From the NCBI RefSeq assembly GCF_000720185.1, contig NZ_JOIY01000055.1:1-48890 (forward strand): DNA of 48,890 nt, written 5' to 3'. The notes under the pieces were generated by a model. The model searched no databases. It was not told the origin of the DNA and was given only the letters and a program-made list of their open reading frames with translations. Source of the stretch: Streptomyces sp. NRRL S-340 (GTDB lineage: Bacteria; Actinomycetota; Actinomycetes; Streptomycetales; Streptomycetaceae). Below are positions 1 through 7,500 of the stretch, piece by piece; positions within the stretch are counted from its first letter, which is position 1, and every line of letters begins with the position of its first letter. A program made the translations under genes and the position numbers.

Positions 1-1
1 A

Positions 2-154
2 ACCGATGTCGCTGCCGGTCACAACGCGGACGGGCGTCTTGAGGCCATCGCTTCCAACGGAGGCGGTGTCTACCACCGGTACAACACCAGTGAACAGCCC
101 TACTGGTCCAACTGGGGCTACCTCAACGGCCCCGGCCCCGGCATCGACTACTGA
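2..154 (+). CDS. C-terminal fragment of a propeller/lectin-like repeat protein (5' end outside window)
   Basis: Frame 2 is open from the window edge to a TGA at 152-154 and gives 50 residues. The segment has the pattern of actinobacterial secreted beta-propeller or tachylectin-like repeats: a DGRLEAIA strand, then GGVYHRYN, then a Trp-rich PYWSNWGYL turn. Only the last blade is visible, so the N-terminal domain is unknown; a protease or lectin is possible. The gene ends just before IS701-type remnant sequence. The neighbouring protease-like gene at 777-2417, on the other strand, carries a related type of repeat tail. Confidence 0.6.
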   Translation, partial: TDVAAGHNADGRLEAIASNGGGVYHRYNTSEQPYWSNWGYLNGPGPGIDY

Positions 155-156
155 AC

Positions 157-662
157 ACCTGCGCCAGTGATGTCGAAGTGCCGCAACTGAGTCACCGAGC
201 CGGGCACTCGCCGAACGCCGGGACGGCTTCGGGGAGTGCCCGGGAGCGACGGTTGACCCGCCTCGCAAGTGGCGTACCGGTGCGGTCGGCCCACACCGAC
301 CTGGCTGTTCTCCATCTGCCGCGTGGCGCCGGTGTACTGCCGCTGCACGCCCGCCGAGGCGGTGCCGTTTTTCAGGAAGCCTGTCTCGTCGACGATCAGC
401 ACACCGTTGTCGGCACCGAGGTGCTCGTGGACGTAGGCGCGCACGTCGTCACGGAGGGCGTCGGCGTCCCAGCGGGCGGTTCGCAGCAGCCGCTGCATCG
501 GCCCGGGGCGGGCATGGCCGGCCTGCTCGGCCAGCCGTCAGCAGTTCTTCCGCTCGACGCCGGAGAGCAACCCGAGCACGAACGCGCGGGCAGTGGCACG
601 CGGCTCAACCCGCCTGAACCGGCCCGCGATTCGGGCCATGGCCTGGTCGCACATCCTGTGTG
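157..662 (-). pseudogene. IS701-family transposase remnant
   Basis: Read on the minus strand from about 654, the protein starts MCDQAMARIAGRFRRVEP and continues through a typical IS701 DDE transposase N-terminus. The run ends at KNC followed by TGA (about 538-540), where the family normally has Trp, so a TGG to TGA change is likely. The frame continues beyond as RLAEQAGHARPGPMQRLLR and reaches the first catalytic Asp in VLIVDETGFLK. Family similarity stops after MENSQVGV (about 292), and what follows looks like a deletion joined to the element's other end. It is therefore both nonsense-mutated and internally deleted. A second IS701 remnant lies at 45902-46250. Confidence 0.75.
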
Positions 663-719
663 AGGGGGCGCGGGCGCGGACATGAGCCTCCCTCGGGGAT
701 GCGCGGGAGGGGCACAGGC

Positions 720-752
720 CTCCCCCGCGGCGCGACTGGCGCCGCGGGGGAG
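720..752 (-). terminator. Strong GC hairpin downstream of the protease-like gene
   Basis: A perfect 13-bp inverted repeat (CTCCCCCGCGGCG at 720-732, its complement at 740-752) with a 7-nt loop lies 25 bp past the stop codon of the minus-strand gene ending at 777. There is no U-tract, as is usual in Streptomyces. It may also stop transcription arriving from the remnant side. Confidence 0.65.
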
Positions 753-776
753 CCGGACCGAGTGCCGGAGAGTGCG

Positions 777-2417
777 TCAGAGGGTGCCGGCGAGGGAGAC
801 CGCGCCGAGCGTTCCGGTGATGCCTCCGGCGGCGACCGGCGCGGTCGGACCCCAGGTGCGATCGACGTGGCGGATCGTGTGCACGATCCGGTCGTCCACG
901 GTCGTCACCGCCACCTGGAGTTCGCCGTCGACGGTGCCGGCGGCCACGGACCTGGCCGTCACGGTGCCGAGGTAGTCCTTCAGGTCGGCGAAGGGCGCCC
1001 AGGTGGCGTTCCCGTAACGGATGGAGTGGTACTGGCGGGTGCCGTTGTCGGTCGCGATGACGATGTGGGCGTCGCTGCCCGCACCGGCCATGGCCACAGA
1101 AGTGATCGGGCCTGTGGCGCCGGCCGCCCGGGCCACGTCGCCCCAGACGGCCCACTGTCCGTTGGTGTGGCGGACGGAGTGGTACGCCTTGCCGCCGGAC
1201 ACGGCAATGATCTGGAGTTCGCCGCCGACGCTGGCGGTGGCGACGGAGGTGACGGCGCCGATCGGGCCGACCGCGTCAGCGACGTCGTGGAACGGGGTCC
1301 AGGTTCCGTTCGCCCCGCTGCGGACCGTGTGGAACACCTTGCCGCCCGCGACGACCACGACGTGCAGGTCGGCGCCGATCGACACGGTGGACACCTGTGT
1401 GATGTCGCTCAGCGCGCCGGCCGCGGTGTTCACGTCGCCGAACTTGCTCCATGTACCGTCCGCCTTGCGGATGGTGTGCCAAAGACGGCCGCTGCCGCCG
1501 AGCGCCACCACGTGGGTGTCGCCGTTGATCCCGGCCACGGCTGCCGTGCGCACCCCGCCGATGCTCCCGGCCTTGGACTGGACGTCTGTGAATCCCGTCC
1601 ACGAGCCGTCGGCCAGCCGGATGCCCTGGTACAGCGTGGAGCCGGCCTGGACCAGCATCTCGCCCTTCCAGCCGGGGGTCAGGGCCCGTACCGACTGGAT
1701 CCAGTCGGTCAGGTCGTCGGTGCGTACGCTGATGGCACCCGTACGGGTCTCCGTGTCCGGGCTGCCGAGGCAACCGCCCTGCCAGGAGCGTGAGTTGATA
1801 CCGACCAGTTCGCCGGCGGAGTTGAGGAGCGGGCCGCCGGTGTCGCCCTTGCAGATCGCGTCGGTCCCCTTGCCGGTGATGGCGTACGTCGTCGCGTCGG
1901 CGGTGTCGAGGACGAAGGAGCCGGTGTGGAGTCTGTCCGTGACCCATGCGGTCTTGGTGCGGCCGAACCCGGCCGCCGTCAGCTCGGAACCCGCGGCCGG
2001 GGCGGCGGTGGCTCGCTTGACGCCCGAGATCCCGGCAGCAGGCGTGGCGAGGCGGGCGAGGACCAGGTCCCGGTCGGTGCGCGACTCCAGGTCGACCACC
2101 TCGATGGCCTTGCCGTCGCTGAGGGTGGCGGTGCTCTTCAGCGCGGGCTTGCCGGACGGGACCGGGGTGCCGGGGGTGGCGGCGAAGCAGCTGGACGCCG
2201 TCGCGATCCAGTTCTGGTCGACGAGGACGCCGGTGCAGGCACGGGAGTTCGCCTCATCTCCGATGTTCAACTTGACGACGGAGGAGAGCTGTCCGGCAGC
2301 GGCTTCGGGGCCTGTGAGCGCATGGGCCGGGACCGCGGAGATCAGGCCCGCGGAGACCGCCGTGGCCGACACGAGGAGACCGGTGATCCGCGGGGGGTGC
2401 GGACGGGAGACAGACAT
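777..2417 (-). CDS. Secreted trypsin-fold protein with beta-propeller-like repeat tail; catalytically degenerate
   Basis: The 546-residue product starts at ATG 2417, preceded by AAGGAA. A signal peptide ends near AVPAHA (about residue 34). An S1/trypsin-like domain follows (about 35-250). The position of the catalytic His motif reads IATASSCFA, so His is Ser. The Asp region is kept as DRDLVLARL. The Ser motif reads ICKGDTGGPLL, with an ACC Thr codon in place of Ser. Residues from about 260 to the end form about six 50-residue repeats of the type W-x-x-F-x-DV, LHVV, GG, H-x-x-R, probably a propeller or lectin domain. With two triad residues replaced it is probably a pseudoprotease acting in binding. 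It is the second gene after the secreted protein at 2638-3153, on the same strand. Confidence 0.85.
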   Translation of the reverse strand: MSVSRPHPPRITGLLVSATAVSAGLISAVPAHALTGPEAAAGQLSSVVKLNIGDEANSRACTGVLVDQNWIATASSCFAATPGTPVPSGKPALKSTATLSDGKAIEVVDLESRTDRDLVLARLATPAAGISGVKRATAAPAAGSELTAAGFGRTKTAWVTDRLHTGSFVLDTADATTYAITGKGTDAICKGDTGGPLLNSAGELVGINSRSWQGGCLGSPDTETRTGAISVRTDDLTDWIQSVRALTPGWKGEMLVQAGSTLYQGIRLADGSWTGFTDVQSKAGSIGGVRTAAVAGINGDTHVVALGGSGRLWHTIRKADGTWSKFGDVNTAAGALSDITQVSTVSIGADLHVVVVAGGKVFHTVRSGANGTWTPFHDVADAVGPIGAVTSVATASVGGELQIIAVSGGKAYHSVRHTNGQWAVWGDVARAAGATGPITSVAMAGAGSDAHIVIATDNGTRQYHSIRYGNATWAPFADLKDYLGTVTARSVAAGTVDGELQVAVTTVDDRIVHTIRHVDRTWGPTAPVAAGGITGTLGAVSLAGTL

Positions 2418-2637
2418 GGAATTTCCTTCGAATGAGCGATTGCGTGGGAAATCGGCTGAGGGCGCCACCGTGAATTCCGCCCGGGCGCGCGCGAAGACGC
2501 TGTGGCCGGGTTGCGCGGGACCACGGGCGTGACGGGCTCGGCGTGCGAGGCCGCAGCGTGGTCGGGAGACGGCCGGAATCGGCGCACGGCGAACCGGAAG
2601 CGGCACACCGGCGAAGAACACAGGGCTGCCCGATGTG

Positions 2638-3153
2638 TTATTTGGTGGTGCGGATTTCCATGAGCATGAATTCGCGACCCTTCTCGTCGGCGCTTTCACC
2701 CACCGGTGTCCACGCGTTCTTGTTCACGTCGAACGACTTTTCCTCGGTACCCGTGGTCATGTCGACCTGGGCCGAGTAGCTGTTGCCCTTGACGGCATAC
2801 ACAGAGGGGATCTCAAGGGTCAGGTAACCGGCCTTTCCGGTGACGCGGAAGCAGATCTTGTCGTTCGCTCGGGCCCACACCTCCATCAGGTCGGTGGCGC
2901 TCGTGCAATCCGCGAGAAGAATGTGCCCGTCGCCGCGCTTCAGGGTGATGCCCCGCTCGGCGAGGATCTTGTCGGCGTTCGGGTAGCCGAAGTCCTCGAT
3001 GGCGTAACCAGGGCCTTCCTCGGCGACCGACTTCATCGCGGGAGTGTCCGCCATGGATCCACCGGTCCCGCCGACGGTGATCGCGCACCATGCCAGAACG
3101 CCCGCGCCAAGCGCCGCGCCCACCGTGCGGAGCATCGTCCTGCGTGCCTTCAT
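2638..3153 (-). CDS. Small secreted protein of unknown function
   Basis: The 171-residue product starts at ATG 3153, chosen because the signal peptide begins there (MKARRTMLRTVGAALGAG, with a hydrophobic core to about residue 33). The upstream extension of the frame is mostly Arg/Pro-rich antisense-like sequence and was rejected. The mature part contains two Cys (LADCTSATDL and NDKICFRVTG) that could pair, and a strand-rich C-terminal half with many Thr and Lys. It ends with a TAA stop. I do not recognise a named family. The AT-richer stretch upstream (about 3290-3500) probably holds its promoter. The protease-like gene follows 220 bp downstream on the same strand. Confidence 0.75.
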   Translation of the reverse strand: MKARRTMLRTVGAALGAGVLAWCAITVGGTGGSMADTPAMKSVAEEGPGYAIEDFGYPNADKILAERGITLKRGDGHILLADCTSATDLMEVWARANDKICFRVTGKAGYLTLEIPSVYAVKGNSYSAQVDMTTGTEEKSFDVNKNAWTPVGESADEKGREFMLMEIRTTK

Positions 3154-3696
3154 CACTGTCCTGTCGTCGGTTCGGGGGAAACCCGAAGCATGTGTCAACG
3201 CGGAGGTGAAGGCTGCTGTCCAGCCGAAGGAAAATGAACCCGAACCCGGGTTCACCGCCCCGTGGAAGCCCCCCCACTCCCCGAAAGAGCGTAACTGTCG
3301 GCCCGATATGTCATCTCCCTGGAAAAGACAGGAAAGCGGAAGACGGTGGTGAGACCGGTCCCCGCCGGGCCTTCCGTATGGAAACACCAGAGCATGAATC
3401 CAGTCAACGGGCGACACGTGATATATGTCACGCCGGGCTGAGGTTTCCCGTATTGCCCGGACTTTCGCATTTCCTTTCCGTTTTCCGGAATGCTGGATTC
3501 CATACGGCCGGCCGTGGACGATCACCTCGCGCGCTGTGCCTTGCCGGGCCGGTTCCTCGGCTGCTGCCCCCGTGCCGCCTTCGCGGAAGGGGGGCGGGAA
3601 GCAGGCCACGAAGAAGGCGGCGGAGAAGAAGGCAGTGCCGCTGCCGCGCGAGCGCCCCGGCCCGCTCGTAGCGCTTGGCTGCTCACGGCGGCTTGA
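3154..3696. other. Gene-free region, AT-richer promoter-like stretch
   Basis: About 540 bp without a convincing gene. The part at 3290-3500 has lower GC than its surroundings and contains short inverted repeats, for example CCGTATGGAA near 3374 against TTCCATACGG near 3495, and CGTGA/TCACG around 3417-3431. This would suit the regulatory region of the secreted-protein gene. The open frames here have poor codon bias. Confidence 0.4.
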
Positions 3697-3855
3697 AGCT
3701 GCGAACAAAGTGGGCCCCGGCGGGCGGCGCCCGGCACGCGCCCTCGCCGCGTTGCCGGAAGGCCCTGGCAACTCCGCTGCAAGGACCTTCCGGCGCCTTG
3801 CGGCCGCACGCACCGGACACCGCCCGCTGACCGGAACCCACTTTTGTTCGCAGCT
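3697..3855 (+). mobile_element. MITE-like element, copy 1
   Basis: This is a 159-bp element bounded by terminal inverted repeats. The left end reads AGCTGCGAACAAAGTGGG, and the reverse complement of the right end reads AGCTGCGAACAAAAGTGGG. It is nearly identical along its whole length to the reverse complement of 42663-42822. The interior is GC-rich and self-complementary (GCCGGAAGG against CCTTCCGGC), so a long hairpin is possible. No transposase lies inside. I could not identify a target duplication with confidence. The parent transposon is not recognised. Confidence 0.7.
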
Positions 3856-4498
3856 CCTACCGCCGGTGCCGACGAGCCACCAGTGGCCGGGCCGGGCGAA
3901 GTTCGGCGGTGTGGGTGAGCCGGTCGACGGCCGGGGTCCGGCGTCCGGGCTGGGAACGATGAGCTGACGGGAGTGGCCGGACAGGGCGCGGTCGGCGATG
4001 CCGTCGTCCGGACCGCGTGAACTCCTGGCCGCGCAGGGCCTCCAGCAGGCGTCGACGGGCTCCGGCCAGGGCGTGGCGGCGCGCGAAGCTGCCGCGCACC
4101 GTGGAGGGGCCCGCGACGACGCCGACGGCGGCGAGCGCCGCAACCACCACGGGGCCCACCGGGCCCGGATCGCCGCACCCGCTGCCCGGCAGCGCTGAAG
4201 AAGCCCGCCGATCGTCTGCATGCCGGACTTCAGGAGCGCGGACGCCCGCCACCACGCGAGCAGCCGCTTCGAAAGGGCGTGGGTCTTCTTCTCGGGGCGG
4301 GTGTCCTGCGCCGCCCGCCGGGCAACGCCCTGGCGGGCACCCTCGCCAGGCAGCCGCCCGTGCCTTTCCGCGCACTTGCAGGTGAGGCCCTCAAGGACGT
4401 CCTCGATCCGCTTGCGGCGGGTCGGGGACTCCTGCCTGAGGGAGCCGCAGACCCGCATGTCCTACTACATTGATGCCCCGCCCGATATGGAGGATCAG
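3856..4498. other. Region without a supported gene
   Basis: About 640 bp. A long minus-strand frame crosses it and the adjacent MITE-like copy, but it has no homology I recognise and is Arg/Pro/Ala-rich, as expected of shadow frames in 70% GC DNA. It could be decayed coding sequence. The last 40 bp carry the ribosome binding site of the next gene. Confidence 0.4.
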
Positions 4499-4966
4499 AT
4501 GATCGATTTCGCGTTCGAACCGCGCCAAGACGACGACTCCTGGTCCCCGGACTGGCATCCTGATCATCCGACCCTGAACGGTTCGGACTTCTGTCTCCAA
4601 TACTTCAAGGCGGACCGACGGCTCATCATCCACGGTGCAGACCTCAGCGTGCGCCTACTGGGTGAGCCCGTGGTCGACTTCGCACTGATGCTGGACTACG
4701 CCACCCGGGAACTCATGGACCAGAACAGCGTCTCGGCCGAAGCCAGCTTGACCCAGCACCTGTACTCGTTCCTTCGAGAAGAACAGGTTGTCACCCTGAC
4801 GACAACGTGGCCGCCGGGGACAGTGGCACGGCTGTCCTGGTCGGAGTTGCAGGAGCTGACCGAAAGAGCAAAGGACGAAGCGGTGCGATTGATCACCACC
4901 GCACACCCGGAACTCCGCCACAACACCTGGCTGAGGCAGACAGTGGGGCAACCGCCCGCTGCCTGA
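4499..4966 (+). CDS. Small conserved protein of unknown function (possibly DUF7878-like)
   Basis: The 155-residue product starts MIDFAFEPRQDDDSW. I chose ATG 4499 because GGAGG at 4489-4493 sits 5 nt upstream; in-frame ATGs at 4457 and 4487 lack such a site. The body contains WHPDHPTLNGSDFCLQYF, an acidic strand-rich centre (LSVRLLGEPVVDFALMLDY) and a C-terminal helix rich in Glu and Ala. Composition and codon bias are those of a real soluble cytoplasmic protein. The pattern recalls a Streptomyces domain of unknown function, possibly DUF7878, but that is from memory. It stands alone, between gene-free sequence and an IS5-type remnant. Confidence 0.65.
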   Translation: MIDFAFEPRQDDDSWSPDWHPDHPTLNGSDFCLQYFKADRRLIIHGADLSVRLLGEPVVDFALMLDYATRELMDQNSVSAEASLTQHLYSFLREEQVVTLTTTWPPGTVARLSWSELQELTERAKDEAVRLITTAHPELRHNTWLRQTVGQPPAA

Positions 4967-5020
4967 AGGGCTTTCCCGCAAAGGGGCTTTGAGGCGCTGG
5001 GTGACCTGCTGGTTTCTGTG

Positions 5021-5400
5021 TCACCCGGCAAGGACGAGATGGTGAAGGCGGGCGATGCCGAGCACGGCGTGATGGACGCCGTCGCCTTTCAGGCGGCAGT
5101 CGCGGGGGATCTTCCATCCCTTCATACGGGCGAAGGCGTGCTCGGCGCGGGCCCGGACCTTGCGGTGGGAGGCACAGTGTTCCTCCTTCCGGGCAGTGGG
5201 TTCGGTTCGGCCGCGTTCACGGCGGTGCGGGATGACCGGACCGGTACGTCGGCAGCCGCCATCTGCAATGACCGCCGTGCTGCGGGGCTGCCTTCGCGCC
5301 GGACAGCTCCCGCGCCTTGCAGTCGTTGCGGTTGCCGGGCAGCGGCCGGCTGACGGCGACGACGAGCCGGGTGCCGGCGTCGATGACGACCTGGTGCACA
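5021..5400 (-). pseudogene. IS5-family transposase, C-terminal remnant with frameshift
   Basis: The minus strand first gives HQVVIDAGTRLVVAVSRPL and GNRNDCKARELSGAKAA, the middle of a Streptomyces IS5/IS112-like transposase. The match then jumps to another frame with VIADGGCRRTGPVIPHRRE and ends with HAFARMKGWKIPRDCRLKG plus the usual C-terminal LGIARLHHL. A frameshift therefore lies near 5270-5290, and the N-terminal half is missing. The 4970-5020 segment (GGGCTTTCCCGC and nearby) may be the element's 3' terminus. It cannot encode a working transposase. An N-terminal remnant of a similar element is at 39680-40005. Confidence 0.75.
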
Positions 5401-5438
5401 TCTCCCCAGCCCGCAGGTGACAGCGGGGGCGCGGCGGG

Positions 5439-6047
5439 TCACGCGGACGGCGGGACGCCGTCGGTCACCACCCCGCCGATGAGGTCGCGGACGAGGGCTG
5501 CCGCCTGGGTGCGGGCCTGCTCCGGCTCATCGGTCTCCGTGATCGTGATGGACAGCTCGGTGAGCGCGCCGTAGAAGGCGCGGGCGACCAGGGTGGCCGG
5601 GTGGGGCCGCAGCCGGCCGGCCTCCAGAGCGGCGTTGACGATGTCGAGGACCAGGCCGCCGAGGTGCAGATGATCCAGCTCACGCCACCGCGGCCAGCCC
5701 AGGGCGACCGGGCCCTGCTGGAGCACGACGTGCCGATAGGTGTCGTCGGCACAGACCTCAAGAAACGCGTCGACACCCCGGTAGGCGCGCTCACGCGGAT
5801 CGGACACGGGCGCGATCGCCGTGCGGATGCGTTCCGTGGCCTGTCGTTCCAGCTCCTCGAAGACGGCTTCGAAGAGTCCGGGCTTGCCGTTGAAGTGGTG
5901 GTACAGCGCCCCCCGTGTCAGCCCGGCGGTACGCACCAGCTCCTCCGCGGAGACGCTCGCGTAGTCCCGCTCACTGAACAGTCGCAGCCCTGTGTCGAGC
6001 AGGGTGCGGCGCGTGTTCTCGGCGTATCTCTCGCGCAGTGTTTCCAT
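5439..6047 (-). CDS. TetR-family transcriptional regulator
   Basis: The 202-residue product starts METLRERYAENTRR. The N-terminal helix-turn-helix is clear: ELVRTAGLTRGALYHHF at about residues 42-58. The C-terminal ligand domain contains LQQGPVALGWPRWRELD and an Ala-rich helical end, a layout common in actinobacterial TetR repressors. I chose ATG 6047 rather than the upstream ATG at 6065, because family alignments begin a few residues before the first helix. The gene is divergent from the amine oxidase at 6097, with 49 bp between them, and the gap holds palindromes. It most likely represses that operon and itself. The ligand is unknown but could be an amine or aldehyde. Confidence 0.9.
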   Translation of the reverse strand: METLRERYAENTRRTLLDTGLRLFSERDYASVSAEELVRTAGLTRGALYHHFNGKPGLFEAVFEELERQATERIRTAIAPVSDPRERAYRGVDAFLEVCADDTYRHVVLQQGPVALGWPRWRELDHLHLGGLVLDIVNAALEAGRLRPHPATLVARAFYGALTELSITITETDEPEQARTQAAALVRDLIGGVVTDGVPPSA

Positions 6048-6056
6048 ACAGTATGG
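6044..6056. promoter_or_regulatory. Candidate TetR operator overlapping the tetR start
   Basis: CCATACAGTATGG is a 13-bp palindrome with a single central base. It overlaps the start codon of the TetR gene. Its CATAC/GTATG arms repeat in the neighbouring palindrome at 6062-6078, supporting a shared recognition sequence. Confidence 0.5.
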
Positions 6057-6061
6057 ATACC

Positions 6062-6078
6062 ACATACATTGCGTATGT
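6062..6078. promoter_or_regulatory. Candidate TetR operator in the tetR/amine oxidase gap
   Basis: ACATAC (6062-6067) and GTATGT (6073-6078) form a perfect inverted repeat around a 5-bp spacer, centred between the two divergent start codons. With 6044-6056 it makes a pair of similar sites, as expected for autoregulation plus control of the oxidase operon. Confidence 0.55.
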
Positions 6079-6096
6079 CAGATTCACTCTGTATGA

Positions 6097-7473
6097 ATGG
6101 CGGGCGTGATGGAGAAGTCGGTGGACGTCGTGATCGTCGGAGCCGGGGTGGCGGGGCTGGTTGCCGCCCGCGACCTGCTACGGAACGGGGCGGACGTCCT
6201 GGTCCTGGAAGCCCGCGACCGCGTCGGCGGCCGGCTCCTGAACGGCGAACTGCCCGGCGGCTCACCCATCGAAGTGGGCGGACAGTGGGTGGGCCCCACC
6301 CAGCACCACGCCATGAAGCTGATCGGGGAACTGGGCCTGAGCACCTACCCGACCTACGCCGCTGGCGAGCACATCGGAGAGTTCGGCACCGCCCGCTCCC
6401 GGTACACGGGCCGGATTCCCAAGCTGAACCCCCTGGTCCTCGCCGACATCGGGCAGGCTCAGTACCGCCTGGACCGGATCGCCCGTCAGGTCGCGGCGAC
6501 CGACCCGTGGCGGGCACCCCGGGCCGGGCAACTGGACCGCCAGACCTTCGACACCTGGCTGCGCAGGACCGCCCGTACCACCGGTGGCCGGGACTTCTTC
6601 CGGCTGGTCACCGAGGCGGTCTTCTCCATCGAGCCCGAGGACATGTCCGCGCTCTGGGCCGCCTTCTACGTCGGCGCGGCCGGCGGCCTCGACCCGCTGA
6701 TCAATGTCGTCGGCGGGGCCCAGCAGGACCGCGTCGTGGGCGGGACGCAGCGCATCGCGCTCGAACTGGCCAAGGAACTCGGTGACCGGATCGTCCTCGA
6801 AGCCCCCGTCACCGACGTGGACCGGCAGCCCGCGGCGGCCTCGGGCGTCCGCGTCACCACGCGCGGGGGCCTGACCTTCCGCGCTCAGCGGGCCGTGGTC
6901 GCCGTGCCGCCGCCGCTCGCCGCCCGCATCCGCTACACCCCGGGCCTGCCCGGCGACCGGGACCAGCTCGTCCAGCGGATGCCGATGGGCCGGGTCATCA
7001 AAGTCAACGTCGCCTACGAGGAGCCCTTCTGGCGCCACGCCGGCCTCAGCGGGCAGGCCAACAGCACCCACCGCCCGTTCGGTACCGTCCTCGACAACAC
7101 CCCCCACGACGGCTCGTGCGGTGTGCTCGTCGGCTTCCTCGAAGGCCGCCACGCCGACACCGGCTCACGCATGGCCCCCGACGAGCGCCGCGCTCAGGTG
7201 ATCCACGACCTCGTCGGCTACTTCGGCCCCCAGGCTCGCACGCCCCTCGCCTACATCGAACGCGACTGGGCGCAGGAGGAGTACAGCCGAGGCTGTTACG
7301 GAGCATTCACCGTGCCGGGCACCCTCACCCGCTTCGGCCCTGCGCTGCGCCGCCCGGTCGGCCCCCTGCACTGGGCGGGCACCGAAACCGCCACGCGCTG
7401 GGCCGGCTACATCGACGGAGCCGCCGAATCCGGCCACCGCGTCGCCGCCGAGATCCTCCCCGAGCTGTCCTGA
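6097..7473 (+). CDS. Flavin monoamine oxidase (putrescine oxidase-like)
   Basis: The 458-residue product belongs to the FAD-dependent amine oxidase family. The N-terminal dinucleotide-binding motif is VVIVGAGVAGLVAA (about residues 11-24), followed by EARDRVGGR. A GGQWVGPTQ segment and the C-terminal FAD signature HWAGTETATRWAGYIDGA are present. Such enzymes oxidise primary amines to aldehydes with release of ammonia and peroxide; putrescine or a related amine is a guess. Start 6097 is used, but ATG 6109 (MEKSVDVV) is equally possible and neither has a strong ribosome site. The aldehyde dehydrogenase starts 27 bp downstream, so the aldehyde product is probably oxidised further. It is likely controlled by the divergent TetR. 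Confidence 0.9.
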   Translation: MAGVMEKSVDVVIVGAGVAGLVAARDLLRNGADVLVLEARDRVGGRLLNGELPGGSPIEVGGQWVGPTQHHAMKLIGELGLSTYPTYAAGEHIGEFGTARSRYTGRIPKLNPLVLADIGQAQYRLDRIARQVAATDPWRAPRAGQLDRQTFDTWLRRTARTTGGRDFFRLVTEAVFSIEPEDMSALWAAFYVGAAGGLDPLINVVGGAQQDRVVGGTQRIALELAKELGDRIVLEAPVTDVDRQPAAASGVRVTTRGGLTFRAQRAVVAVPPPLAARIRYTPGLPGDRDQLVQRMPMGRVIKVNVAYEEPFWRHAGLSGQANSTHRPFGTVLDNTPHDGSCGVLVGFLEGRHADTGSRMAPDERRAQVIHDLVGYFGPQARTPLAYIERDWAQEEYSRGCYGAFTVPGTLTRFGPALRRPVGPLHWAGTETATRWAGYIDGAAESGHRVAAEILPELS

Positions 7474-7500
7474 CCCCGACCCGTGAGCGAGGCCCGCGCC

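Noticed and set aside
3252..3503. Minus-strand 83-residue frame starting MESSIPENGKEMRKSG
   Set aside because: It lies in an AT-richer promoter-like region, and its codon use is unlike the neighbours and has no bias toward G/C third positions.
3857..4458. Minus-strand frames across the region before the small gene at 4499
   Set aside because: They are Arg/Pro-rich, continue straight through the MITE-like repeat and match no family I know.
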